From: JBBQNJ01 sp038329845
GTDB taxonomy: Bacteria; Planctomycetota; Phycisphaerae; Tepidisphaerales; Tepidisphaeraceae
Length of the DNA stretch: 44,140 nt
Assembly: GCA_038329845.1 (NCBI GenBank)
Contig: JBBQNJ010000038.1
Span: 1-44,140 of the forward strand
Reading direction: 5' to 3'
Shown in pieces: positions 31,459-39,673 of the stretch (the stretch's first letter is position 1; each line of letters begins with the position of its first letter). The translations under genes were made by a program, and so were the position numbers. Below the pieces are notes generated by a model that was not told the origin of the DNA, ran no database searches, and worked only from the letters and a program-made list of their open reading frames with translations.

Positions 31459-32650
31459 GCCGACGACCGAACCGCTCGACGCCCCCCCCCGTGCCGTTCA
31501 AAGCGCCGATCCGGCCCACGCCGCGGCACCTGCGCGGGCGCGGATCAACAGCCCCCTGCGAATGAGCTGGCGGAGTTTTCGCCGGCACAAGCCGGCGATG
31601 ATCGGGCTGGTCGTGCTGGGGCTGCTCTATTTCGTGGCGATTTTCGCCGATTTTCTCGCGCCCTACGGCTTTGACGACCAGGAGCGCGACCTGCAATGGG
31701 CGCCGCCGACCGAGCTGCGCTTCCGCGACGCCAGCGGGTTTTCCTTCCGACCGTTCATCAATCCCAAGCGCTCCTATATCGATGAAAACTTCGAGGTCCG
31801 CCAGGACGTGGACCGATCGGTCCGGCTCTACATGCGATTTTTTGTCGCCGGCGATGAGCATCTGCTGTTGGGCGTCATTCCCTGCCGCACGCGGCTGTTC
31901 GGATTCGACCCGGCGCCCAAGGCCGCATCGGGCGGCGATGAATACTTCAGCCGATTTTACTTGCTTGGCTCGGATGTCTCCGGACGCGACATCTTCAGCC
32001 GCCTGTGCTACGGCGCCCGCATCAGCATGAGCATCGGGTTGGTCGGCACATCCCTGACCCTGATTTTCGGCCTCTCGATCGGCGGGGTCAGCGGCTACGT
32101 CGGGGGAATTACCGATAATGTGCTCCAGCGCTTCGGCGAGATGATCATGCTGCTGCCGGGCTTCTATCTGCTGCTGATGCTGCGGTTCATTTTCCCGGCC
32201 AACATGGATTCGGTCACGCTCTACTTCCTGATCATCCTGATCCTCTCGCTGATCGGCTGGCCGGGGCTGGCACGGGTGATTCGCGGGATGGTCACGTCGA
32301 TTCGGTCGGAGGATTACATCCACGCCGCCCGCGCCGCCGGTGCCCCGCCCTGGCGGATCATCCGCCGTCATGTGTTACCGAATACCCTGGGATACGTGAT
32401 CGTGTCGGCCACCTTGAGCATCCCGGGCTACATTCTGGGCGAGTCGGCATTGTCGATCCTGGGCCTGGGGATCATGGAGCCGACGCCCTCGTGGGGGAAC
32501 ATGCTGCAAAAGGCGATGGACATCACCGAACTGGATCAGCATCCCTGGGTGCTGTGGCCGGGGGGGATGATCTTTCTCACCGTCATGGCGTTCAATCTTG
32601 TCGGCGACGGACTGCGCGATGCGCTGGATCCGCGCCGGCTGAAAGTCTGA
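31451..32650 (+). CDS. OppC/DppC-type ABC transporter permease, with enlarged periplasmic insert
   Basis: A 399-residue partner of the preceding permease. After a Pro/Ala-rich start comes FRRHKPAMIGLVVLGLLYFV (span 1), then about 100 residues (70-170) before the conserved LLGSDVSGRDIFSRLCYGAR; in common OppC proteins this loop is much shorter. The EAA loop is DYIHAARAAGAPPWRIIRRH. The insert (RDASGFSFRPFINPKRSYI, DRSVRLYMRFFVAGDEH) faces the periplasm and may contact the binding protein. Larger inserts occur in some OppC homologues of acidobacteria and planctomycetes. Confidence 0.88.
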   Translation: MAEPTTEPLDAPPRAVQSADPAHAAAPARARINSPLRMSWRSFRRHKPAMIGLVVLGLLYFVAIFADFLAPYGFDDQERDLQWAPPTELRFRDASGFSFRPFINPKRSYIDENFEVRQDVDRSVRLYMRFFVAGDEHLLLGVIPCRTRLFGFDPAPKAASGGDEYFSRFYLLGSDVSGRDIFSRLCYGARISMSIGLVGTSLTLIFGLSIGGVSGYVGGITDNVLQRFGEMIMLLPGFYLLLMLRFIFPANMDSVTLYFLIILILSLIGWPGLARVIRGMVTSIRSEDYIHAARAAGAPPWRIIRRHVLPNTLGYVIVSATLSIPGYILGESALSILGLGIMEPTPSWGNMLQKAMDITELDQHPWVLWPGGMIFLTVMAFNLVGDGLRDALDPRRLKV

Positions 32651-32734
32651 CCCGATCGCGCCAACGGCTTGATCCATCGACTGCGACGGTGAACAATCGT
32701 TCGAGGCAACCCCAGCCCGCGGCGGTAAAGACGA

Positions 32735-33589
32735 ATGAGCCGAACGGCATTGATCGTCGAGGATGAAGCGAACACCGCCCGCAGGCTGGCGGGGCTGCTT
32801 CGTCGTCGGCGTTTCAACCCGACCATCCATCTCGAGGGCGGCGCCGCCGTCGATTGGGTCCGCGCCAATCAGCCCGATCTGGTGCTGCTGGACCTGGTGC
32901 TACCCGACCGCAGCGGCTTTGACATCTGCAAGGAACTGAAGATCGACCGCGCCACCAACCTGATCCCGATTATTATCGTCTCGGGGCTGCACCGCCGACA
33001 GGACCTGATGCAGGGGATCGAGGTCGGCGCCAACGCCTACATGGGAAAGCCCTTCTCTCCCGAGCAGCTCGACGCGTGCATCGACCAGGCAATGGCGTGG
33101 CGCCGGGAACTGACCGAACACGGCACCCGCGGGGAGGTCCAGTTTCATCTGCTCAGCGACACCCAATACCTCGAACAGTTCCAGCACCTGCTCAGCAGCC
33201 TGTTTCTCTACACCGGCCTGACGCGCGACCAGATTTTTCAGCTCACGTCGGCGGTGCGGGAGATGGGCCGCAACGCCATCGAGTGGGGGCACCGCAACCA
33301 GGCGGATCGGGTGGTGACGATCACCTATCGGATCGACCCGCGACAAGTGGTGATCCATGTCCGCGACACCGGACCCGGCTTCGATCCGGCCACGCTCGAC
33401 CATGCCGCCAATCCCGACGATCCCACCGCCCACATGTGCATCCGCGAGGAAAAAGGCCTTCGCCTCGGCGGCTTTGGCATCCTCATGTCCCGCGGCCTGG
33501 TCGATGAACTGTGCTACAACCAAACCGGCAACGAAGTGAAGCTGGTCAAGTATCTCAATGCCCCCTCCGGCGGCCCCGGGAAAGATTAA
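32735..33589 (+). CDS. Response regulator receiver fused to RsbW-like ATPase domain
   Basis: A 284-residue protein. Residues 1-120 are a receiver: acidic pocket E9-D10, phospho-Asp D53 (VLLDLVLPD), S83 and K105 (MGKPF). Residues about 135-275 are a GHKL ATPase like the anti-sigma kinases RsbW/SpoIIAB: N box EMGRNAIEWGH (N180), DTGPGFD (211-217) and GLRLGGFGI (241-249). It has no HisKA dimerisation domain, so it is more likely a phosphorylation-controlled serine kinase or partner-switching protein than a sensor kinase. Neither an anti-sigma antagonist nor a sigma factor is adjacent. Confidence 0.8.
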   Translation: MSRTALIVEDEANTARRLAGLLRRRRFNPTIHLEGGAAVDWVRANQPDLVLLDLVLPDRSGFDICKELKIDRATNLIPIIIVSGLHRRQDLMQGIEVGANAYMGKPFSPEQLDACIDQAMAWRRELTEHGTRGEVQFHLLSDTQYLEQFQHLLSSLFLYTGLTRDQIFQLTSAVREMGRNAIEWGHRNQADRVVTITYRIDPRQVVIHVRDTGPGFDPATLDHAANPDDPTAHMCIREEKGLRLGGFGILMSRGLVDELCYNQTGNEVKLVKYLNAPSGGPGKD

Positions 33590-33635
33590 ACGCGAAGCGG
33601 CGAAGAGGCGAAGAGTCTGGCTCGAACACGGAGCA

Positions 33636-33800
33636 TCGAGAATAGTTCAAATTAGTAACATCACTCATAATTGTGGGGCGTTCCTTGTAACACCATTCGG
33701 GACGTCATTTTATATTGTATTTATACTAAATAGTGGGGACGCTCCTTTCAAGATCATTGATAGCATGGGTTTACGTCACAATTATGTCACCAATAGAGAG
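33636..33800. other. AT-rich island in the spacer before gap
   Basis: About 165 bases are much richer in A+T than everything around. CATAATTGTG (33666-33675) and CACAATTATG (33777-33786) form an inverted repeat, and GTGGGGCGTTCCTTGTAA and GTGGGGACGCTCCTTTCAA are imperfect direct repeats within it. The GGGGAC-type blocks link it to the elements at 14913 and 36005. No gene is supported in 33590-34057; the rest carries the gap promoter and leader. Confidence 0.5.
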
Positions 33801-33872
33801 GGATGGATGTCCCAGAACCTTGGGGTGATGGAACCGATTGTTCGGACGCCAAAATCGCACTTCAGGGGTTGC

Positions 33873-33901
33873 TTGACAGTCGGGCGGGGGGGTCATACCT
33901 T
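33873..33901 (+). promoter_or_regulatory. Promoter of the GAPDH gene
   Basis: TTGACA (33873-33878), 17-base spacer, TACCTT (33896-33901): a perfect -35 and a weak -10. Predicted leader of about 150 bases. Confidence 0.4.
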
Positions 33902-34057
33902 CCGGGACTCGCTGTGGCGATCAGTCGGGCCTGCTTGAAAAGCGGGGCGGATCGATCGCCGGACGAGTACTCGATCGGGTTCAAAAGCCGCGCCGGAATT
34001 GTGAGCCACCCGGCGCGGGAATCGACTTCGGCTACAACTACTCCAAGGAGTTTCATC

Positions 34058-35086
34058 ATGCCTCTGAAGGTTGGCATCAACGGGTTCGGCCGCATCGGCC
34101 GACTGGTTTTCCGCGCTGGGATCAACAATCCCAACATCGAGTTCGTCGGGATCAATGACCTGGTCCCGGCGGATAATCTCGCGTACCTGCTCAAGCACGA
34201 CACCATCCATGGGATGTTCGACGGCGAGGTCAAGGCCGACGGCGAGAATACGCTGCTGGTGAACGGCAAGAAGATCCCGACCTGCGCCGTGAAGGATCCG
34301 GCCCAGTTGCCCTGGAAGCAGGTGGGCGCCGATTACGTGGTCGAGAGTACCGGGCTGTTCACCGATGCCGATGGGTCGGGCAAGCACCTGACAGCCGGGG
34401 CCAAGCGGGTGATCATCAGTGCCCCGACCAAGAGCCCTGAAACCATTCCCACGCTGGTCATGGGCGTGAACCAGAACACCTACGATCCGTCCAAGCACAA
34501 GATCGTTTCCAACGCCTCGTGTACGACCAATTGCCTGGCCCCGATCGCCAAGGTGGTGCATGAAAAGTTCGGGATCGTCGAGGGGCTGATGACGACGATC
34601 CACGCAGTCACCGCCACCCAGCTGACGCAGGACGGTCCGAGCAAGAAGGACTGGCGCGGCGGGCGCAACGCCTACATGAACATCATCCCCTCGAGCACCG
34701 GCGCGGCCAAGGCCGTGGCCCTGGCGATGCCCGCGTTGAAGGGAAAGCTGACGGGGATGGCCTTCCGCGTTCCGACGATGGATGTCTCGGCGGTGGACCT
34801 GACGGTCCGGACGGAAAAAGCCACCAGCTACGAGGAAATCTGTGCCGCGATGAAGGCCGCTTCCGAAGGCGATCTCAAGGGCATTCTCGGCTACACCGAC
34901 GAGGAAGTCGTCTCTAGCGATTTCATCACCGACCCGCGCAGCAGCATCTTCGACGCCGGCGCCGGCATCGGCCTGAATGCCAATTTCTTCAAGCTGGTGA
35001 GCTGGTACGACAACGAATGGGGTTACAGCAATCGCGTGGTCGATCTGATGCTCGCCATGGCCCGCAAGGACAATTTGGTGAAGTGA
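34058..35086 (+). CDS. gap: Glyceraldehyde-3-phosphate dehydrogenase, type I
   Basis: A 342-residue glycolytic enzyme converting glyceraldehyde 3-phosphate to 1,3-bisphosphoglycerate with NAD. INGFGRIGRLVFRA is the coenzyme site, SNASCTTNCLAP carries catalytic C155, and H182 in TTIHAVTATQ is its base. Asp34 (GINDLV) favours NAD over NADP. VSWYDNEWGYSNRV closes the protein. AAGGAG is 7 bases before the ATG; the frame is open 85 codons further up, but that part lies over the promoter. Monocistronic, with its own terminator. Confidence 0.97.
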   Translation: MPLKVGINGFGRIGRLVFRAGINNPNIEFVGINDLVPADNLAYLLKHDTIHGMFDGEVKADGENTLLVNGKKIPTCAVKDPAQLPWKQVGADYVVESTGLFTDADGSGKHLTAGAKRVIISAPTKSPETIPTLVMGVNQNTYDPSKHKIVSNASCTTNCLAPIAKVVHEKFGIVEGLMTTIHAVTATQLTQDGPSKKDWRGGRNAYMNIIPSSTGAAKAVALAMPALKGKLTGMAFRVPTMDVSAVDLTVRTEKATSYEEICAAMKAASEGDLKGILGYTDEEVVSSDFITDPRSSIFDAGAGIGLNANFFKLVSWYDNEWGYSNRVVDLMLAMARKDNLVK

Positions 35087-35134
35087 GTTGATGTCCGGCA
35101 ACGGGCCGAAAATCAACGCGACAAGAACCTGCAA

Positions 35135-35164
35135 ACGGGCGCCCCGAAAGGGGCGCCTGTTTTT
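35135..35164 (+). terminator. Intrinsic terminator after gap
   Basis: GGCGCCCC-GAAA-GGGGCGCC, extendable by three more pairs, followed by TGTTTTTA. A stable GAAA tetraloop hairpin with T tract. Confidence 0.92.
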
Positions 35165-35308
35165 AGTTTGCCTTGGCATGTGGCTCGGGTTTCGTCGTTT
35201 GGGGGCGCGCCGAACGGCCTCCGCGGCGAGCCGTCCTCCGTCGTCGGCACGGGTGAGAATCTCGGGTGGATATCGCTACGAACTTCCTGCCCGCGCTGCT
35301 TAGCGAGG

Positions 35309-35334
35309 TGGCGGAGTTGCTGCCAACTCCGCCA
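35309..35334. repeat. Perfect 11-bp palindrome downstream of nusB
   Basis: TGGCGGAGTTG-CTGC-CAACTCCGCCA lies between the gap terminator and the end of nusB (convergent). No T tract follows on either strand. It may protect the nusB transcript end. The remaining 35165-35436 sequence shows no gene. Confidence 0.7.
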
Positions 35335-35436
35335 TAGCTCGTTTCCGCGCCGATACGACCCGGGAATTCCAGGCCGCGCCCTCTGAGTGTAAAAGGGAGG
35401 ATGGCTTGGTCCGACGCCGCCGAGACACCAACAATT

Positions 35437-35922
35437 CTATATCCCGGTGGGCGGATCGACAGGCTCGGACAGTGGCACCGGCGTGGTGGATGATTCGCGC
35501 ACGGAGGCTTCGGAGGATAATGCCCGGTGTTCGCGCAGGACGGCATCGAGGACGCCATTGATGAAGCCGGGGCTATCGGCGGTGCTGAAATGCTTAGCGA
35601 GTTCGATCGCCTCGTCCAGCACCACCTTTTGCGGGGTATCGGTATAGGTCAGCTCCCAGATCGCCAGGCGGATGAGATTGCGATCGACGCGCGGCTGGCG
35701 ATGGATCGGCCATTGAGGGGCCAGGCGCCCGACCCATGGGTCGGAGGTTTGCCGCGCTTCCCAGGCACCTCGGGCGGCGTCCATGGCGCTGCGGCGCAGC
35801 TCGAGGTCGTCGCTGGCATCGGCGAAAATCTGCTCGGCGGCGGGCAGGTCCATCTCGCCCCCGGCATCCCACAGGAACATCGCCTGCATCGCCATCTCGC
35901 GCATTTTCCGGTTTCGGTGCAT
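35437..35922 (-). CDS. nusB: Transcription antitermination protein NusB
   Basis: A 161-residue all-helical protein that binds boxA RNA with NusE (S10) and promotes rRNA transcription antitermination. It opens MHRNRKMREMAMQAMFLWD and has the family's RVDRNLIRLAIWELTYTDTP and KVVLDEAIELAKHFSTADSP followed by GFINGVLDAVLRE. The C-terminal 20 or so residues are a non-conserved Pro/Ser/Thr-rich extension. In many bacteria nusB is next to ribH; here it stands alone with repeats on both sides. Confidence 0.92.
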   Translation of the reverse strand: MHRNRKMREMAMQAMFLWDAGGEMDLPAAEQIFADASDDLELRRSAMDAARGAWEARQTSDPWVGRLAPQWPIHRQPRVDRNLIRLAIWELTYTDTPQKVVLDEAIELAKHFSTADSPGFINGVLDAVLREHRALSSEASVRESSTTPVPLSEPVDPPTGI

Positions 35923-36004
35923 CTGCGATCAGTATAGACCGGGCGGCGGGGGGCACAATGCGATGGCCAGGCGGGCACCCGCGGGTGCTCGCGTTGCCAA
36001 TGAA

Positions 36005-36111
36005 GGGAACATTCAGAATATTCCGTAGCGGTGCCGCCGGCGGTGAACGACTCGCCCGGGCGGGCGACGCTGTGGGTGCAAGCGGCTCGAAGGAATACTC
36101 TGAATGTCCCC
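36005..36111. mobile_element. MITE/REP-like element with 20-bp inverted repeats
   Basis: GGGAACATTCAGAATATTCC (36005-36024) and GGAATACTCTGAATGTCCCC (36092-36111) are complementary at 18 of 20 positions. The GC-rich interior contains smaller palindromes (CGCCCGGGCGGGCG). It has no gene. Size (107 bp) and GGGGAC tips are like the 122-bp element at 14913, but the arm sequence differs (ACATTCAG instead of ACGCGCTTC). It lies upstream of nusB; the remainder of 35923-36241 contains only the palindrome at 36174-36198. Confidence 0.65.
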
Positions 36112-36173
36112 CTGGCCCCGCCCGGCGATTTAGGGCGTGATGACCTATTGCGAAGCTTGAGAATCCAATCTCC

Positions 36174-36198
36174 AATCTGAAATCTCAGATTTCAGATT
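36174..36198. repeat. Palindromic copy of the AAATCTGAAATC motif
   Basis: AATCTGAAATCT-C-AGATTTCAGATT is a perfect 12-bp inverted repeat with a single-base loop, built from two opposed copies of the dispersed 12-mer found also near 2305, 39563 and 42316. Confidence 0.8.
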
Positions 36199-36241
36199 TG
36201 ATTCTTGTGGAACCGTTCTGTCGAGTGACTCGACAAATGCC

Positions 36242-36781
36242 TTAATGGCGGAAGAAATACGACCAGATCATGATGATCAGCAGCACGATGAGGATCGCCA
36301 GCAGCTTGAAAAGCCGGCCCCACTCGTGTTCGCGGTAGCCCTCTTCGGCGCGAAGCTTTTTCGCCTTTTTCTGGGCCTTTTTCAGGCGCTCGTTGTGGCA
36401 GGCGTTGCAGATCATCTCGTCGCCGAACTGGATCAGCTTTTCCTTGGCGAATCGGCGGCTGCAACTATCGCAGGTGAAGACGCGCAGGCCGCTGGTCTTG
36501 GCATCGGCGCGATGGCATTCAGCGCACCAGTAGCCGCTGGCGTCGCGGAATCGCTTCTTGCGGGAAACGTCCGTCCCGCATTTGCAGCAGATTTTGCTCG
36601 CCGCCGAACTGCCCGCCGAGCGAGGGGCGGCCGAGTCGTCGAGGCCGGAGATTCGCGGCTCGGAGACCGCCACGGGCGCTGCCTCGTCATGCCCATGGCC
36701 AAAGCAGGTGCAGACCTTGCCGTCGTCGGGTGAACCGCCGACGATTCCGCCGCAATCTGGACAGATAATCAACGATGACAT
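36242..36781 (-). CDS. Tail-anchored protein with three zinc-ribbon-like units
   Basis: A 179-residue protein with cysteine pairs C7/C10, C24/C26, C65-C66/C68, C86/C89, C104/C107 and C125/C128, enough for three zinc sites. A Lys-rich helix (KKAQKKAKKLRAEEGYR) follows and then one C-terminal membrane span (about 157-176, LLAILIVLLIIMIWSYFF). The likely topology is a cytoplasmic zinc-binding head held by a C-terminal tail anchor. No enzymatic motif is visible and I do not recognise a family. It could be a scaffold or RNA/protein-binding factor. It is divergent from the DUF2959 gene. Confidence 0.65.
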   Translation of the reverse strand: MSSLIICPDCGGIVGGSPDDGKVCTCFGHGHDEAAPVAVSEPRISGLDDSAAPRSAGSSAASKICCKCGTDVSRKKRFRDASGYWCAECHRADAKTSGLRVFTCDSCSRRFAKEKLIQFGDEMICNACHNERLKKAQKKAKKLRAEEGYREHEWGRLFKLLAILIVLLIIMIWSYFFRH

Positions 36782-36944
36782 GATCAGCGCGATCCCATTC
36801 CCGCCGACATCGGTCGGGGCACAACTTCCAACTGTCGCGACCCATCATAGCACAGGGCCGCCGTGGCGGCGACTGCAGAACACTTCTCGAAATCCGGCAA
36901 GATGCTATAACCGGGCGCTGGTGAATCAATCAAAAGGAGCCGAC

Positions 36945-37616
36945 ATGGTAGGAAATCGACTTTTCGGGCTGATCGGGCTGCTGACCTTGGCGAGCGTGTG
37001 CGGCGGATGCGCCGCGACGCGTTCGGCGTATTACAACACCTGGGAGAAGTTTGGTTATGCCAAACGCGAGCGCCTGGTGGACAACGTCAAGGCGGCGAGG
37101 GAAGAGCAGGTCCAGGCGAAAAAGCAGTTCGCCACGGCGCTGGATCAGTTCGAGAGCGTTGTGAACTTCGACGGCGGCGACCTCGAGCCGATGTACAACA
37201 AGTTGAACAAGCAATACGAGGGATGCGAAAGCCAGGCCGAGGCGGTTCGCGGGAAGATCAAGTCGGTGAAGAACGTGGCCCAGGCGCTGTTTTCGGAGTG
37301 GCAGGAGGAGATTAAGCAGATCAAGGATGATCCTGGCCTCCAGTCCAGCAGCCGCAAACTGCTGGATCAAACCCGCTCAAGCTACGATGAGTTGATCGTG
37401 CGCATGGACGCGGCGGCGTCGAGCATGGACCCGGTGCTGGTGCGATTCAAGAACCGCGTGTTGTTCATCAAACACAATCTCAACGCCCAGGCGATCAGTT
37501 CGCTCAAGGGGACTGAAATGGAACTCGGCCAGGACATCCAGAATTTGGTGCGCGACATGGAGGCGAGCATCGCCGAGGCGGATAAGTTTATCGCCAAGAT
37601 CGGTACCAAGTCCTAG
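36945..37616 (+). CDS. DUF2959 lipoprotein
   Basis: A 223-residue coiled-coil-rich envelope protein of the DUF2959 family, function unknown. The signal MVGNRLFGLIGLLTLASVCG leads to a lipobox-like GGC, with Cys22 the probable lipidation site. Family blocks are YYNTWEKFGYAKRERLVDNV, SVVNFDGGDLEPMYNKLN, AQALFSEWQEEI and LFIKHNLNAQAISSLKG. AAAGGAG precedes the ATG. Members are also found in marine gammaproteobacteria. It has no clear operon partner; trxB follows after 217 bases of spacer without recognisable features. Confidence 0.85.
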   Translation: MVGNRLFGLIGLLTLASVCGGCAATRSAYYNTWEKFGYAKRERLVDNVKAAREEQVQAKKQFATALDQFESVVNFDGGDLEPMYNKLNKQYEGCESQAEAVRGKIKSVKNVAQALFSEWQEEIKQIKDDPGLQSSSRKLLDQTRSSYDELIVRMDAAASSMDPVLVRFKNRVLFIKHNLNAQAISSLKGTEMELGQDIQNLVRDMEASIAEADKFIAKIGTKS

Positions 37617-37833
37617 CGTCTTGCTGGGAGATGCCCCGGCGGATTTATCGCCATTTTAGGCGGGCCGGTGTGGCGAGCGGGCTCGGGAACGCCGAGTTCC
37701 ATCTCGGCAACTCAGAAAGAGCCGAGCTGGAGTTCAGCGACCCCACGGGGCTCGCGTTCACCCTTTTTACGACGGTTGAGGCCAGCGCCCTCATGCCTAC
37801 AATGGCCGCGAAAGGATTACGCGATTATCGAAC

Positions 37834-38808
37834 ATGGCTGAAAAAATCATCATCATTGGATCGGGTCCGGCGGCGTGGACATGTGCGATTTACGCCGCTC
37901 GGGCGAGCTTAAGCCCGATGGCATACGAGGGGGCGATCTCCGAGGAAAATCGTCTGCGCGGCACGCTGCCGCTGGGGCAGCTCAATCTCACGACCGAGGT
38001 CGAGAATTTTCCCGGATTCCCCGAAGGGGTGACCGGTCCGGAACTGATGATGAAGATGCGCGAGCAGGCGGAAAAATACGGCACGCGCATCATCACCGAG
38101 GACGTGGTATCGGTGGACCTGTCTCGCCGTCCGTTCGTGTTGACCGATTCGGCCGACACGACGCTGGAGGCGTATTCGATCGTGGTGGCCACAGGCGCCA
38201 GCGCCAATTACCTGGGGCTGGAATCGGAAGGGCGGTTTAAGAATCGCGGGGTCAGCGCCTGCGCGATCTGCGATGGGGCGTTGCCGCGGTTTCGCAATCA
38301 GCCACTGGTGGTGGTGGGGGGCGGCGACACCGCCGCCGAGGAAGCGCAGTATCTGACCAAGTTCGCCAGCGTGGTACACCTGGTGCATCGGCGCGATTCG
38401 CTTCGGGCGAGCAAGATCATGGCCGAGCGACTGCTGGCGAACCCGAAGATCAAGCCATCGTGGAACAGCGTGGTGGAAGAGGTTCTGGGCGACGATGAAA
38501 AGGGCGTGACCGGGGTGCGGCTGAAGAATGTGAAGACCAACCAGACCCTCGAGCTGGCCGTTGCGGGGATGTTCGTGGCGATCGGGCATACGCCGAACAC
38601 CAAGTTCTTGAACGATCAGATCGAGACCGAGCCGCGCGGATACGTCGTGTTGAAGGACCCGTTCCGGACGCTGACGAACGTCGAGGGGGTTTTCGCCGCC
38701 GGGGACGTGGCCGATGCCACCTATCGCCAGGCGATCACCGCCGCGGGGATGGGGTGCAAGGCGGCGCTGGACGCGGAGCGCTGGCTGGCGGAAAAGGGGT
38801 TTCACTAG
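37834..38808 (+). CDS. trxB: Thioredoxin-disulfide reductase
   Basis: A 324-residue flavoenzyme that reduces thioredoxin with NADPH. FAD is held by IIIIGSGPAAWTCAIYAAR (5-23), the redox pair is C143-A-I-C146 in SACAICDGALP (most homologues have CATC), and NADPH binds at VVGGGDTAAEEA (160-171). The C-terminal FAD motif is GVFAAGDVADATYRQAITAA. Length is normal. rnpA begins 75 bases after it. Confidence 0.92.
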   Translation: MAEKIIIIGSGPAAWTCAIYAARASLSPMAYEGAISEENRLRGTLPLGQLNLTTEVENFPGFPEGVTGPELMMKMREQAEKYGTRIITEDVVSVDLSRRPFVLTDSADTTLEAYSIVVATGASANYLGLESEGRFKNRGVSACAICDGALPRFRNQPLVVVGGGDTAAEEAQYLTKFASVVHLVHRRDSLRASKIMAERLLANPKIKPSWNSVVEEVLGDDEKGVTGVRLKNVKTNQTLELAVAGMFVAIGHTPNTKFLNDQIETEPRGYVVLKDPFRTLTNVEGVFAAGDVADATYRQAITAAGMGCKAALDAERWLAEKGFH

Positions 38809-38883
38809 CGCGCGATTCGCGCCGCGGCGGTTGATGAAGCCGCGCAACCGAGTCACACGTACCGGGTCAAAGAGGCAATCCCC

Positions 38884-39267
38884 ATGGACGCGGCCCGGCG
38901 ATACACGTTTCGACGTTCGCATCGTCTGAGCGGCTCGCGGGCGTTCGCCGGGGTGTTCGAGGCCCGGGTGCGGGTATCGCGCGGGCCGCTGACGATCTAT
39001 TCGCGCCCGAACGACCTGGGACATGCGCGGCTGGGGCTGAGCGTGTCTCGACGCGTCGGGACAGCGCCGCAGCGCAACCGGATCAAGCGGAAGTTGCGCG
39101 AATCGTTTCGCCTGCTGCAACATGATCTGCCGGGCGGGTACGATTGGGTCGTGGTGGCGCGGGCGCATGAGCCGATGGCGCCGGCGGCGTATCTCGAGTT
39201 GTTCAGCGCGGCGGCGCGGGCGCTGGATCGTAAGTGGATCGAGCGGGCGATTGCGCCGCAAGGCTGA
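38884..39267 (+). CDS. rnpA: Ribonuclease P protein component
   Basis: A 127-residue basic protein that assists RNase P RNA in cutting tRNA 5' leaders. Diagnostic blocks are RLSGSRAFAGVFEARVR at the N terminus and the RNR motif RNRIKRKLRESFR, then GGYDWVVVARA. rpmH normally precedes rnpA; only 75 bases separate this gene from trxB, too few for rpmH. yidD starts 3 bases after the stop. Confidence 0.93.
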   Translation: MDAARRYTFRRSHRLSGSRAFAGVFEARVRVSRGPLTIYSRPNDLGHARLGLSVSRRVGTAPQRNRIKRKLRESFRLLQHDLPGGYDWVVVARAHEPMAPAAYLELFSAAARALDRKWIERAIAPQG

Positions 39268-39270
39268 GCC

Positions 39271-39477
39271 ATGAGTCGGTTGCTGATCCTCTTGATTCTG
39301 GTCTACCGCGCCACGCTGGGCCGGCTGCTCGGCGGTCAATGCCGGTTCCACCCCTCGTGCAGCCAATACGCGATCGACGCGATTCATTTGCACGGGCCGT
39401 GGCGGGGAAGTTGGCGGGCGATCAAGCGAATCGGGCGCTGTCATCCGTGGGGCGGCAGCGGTTACGATCCGGCATGA
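39271..39477 (+). CDS. yidD: Membrane protein insertion efficiency factor YidD
   Basis: A 68-residue protein with the family signature CRFHPSCSQYAIDAI and the end IGRCHPWGGSGYDP, preceded by an amphipathic membrane-binding helix. It helps the YidC insertase. The rnpA-yidD pair is retained, but yidC, which usually follows, is replaced by a VWA-type membrane protein gene. Confidence 0.93.
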   Translation: MSRLLILLILVYRATLGRLLGGQCRFHPSCSQYAIDAIHLHGPWRGSWRAIKRIGRCHPWGGSGYDPA

Positions 39478-39553
39478 ACGGTTTATGGATTTGCGCCGAA
39501 ATTGCCGTCCAGGGGCGGCGGCGCTTCGGAAAAACGGAAGGAATCTGAGAGTT

Positions 39554-39587
39554 GGGATTCGAGATTTCAGATTTGGGATTCGAGATT
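39554..39587. repeat. Direct 13-bp repeats flanking a copy of the dispersed 12-mer
   Basis: GGGATTCGAGATT occurs at 39554-39566 and 39575-39587, and AGATTTCAGATTT (complement of the dispersed AAATCTGAAATC motif) sits at 39562-39574 between them. No gene is supported in the spacer 39478-39673. Confidence 0.75.
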
Positions 39588-39673
39588 CCTCGACATGCCC
39601 GACCCGCCGGCGATGCAAACGCACGGCATCGACGAGCGTAGCAAAGGGTGGGGGGGGGTGGATAGTCGCGCCG

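Noticed and set aside
33893..35179. Minus-strand frame opposite GAPDH
   Set aside because: Antisense shadow with no recognisable domain.
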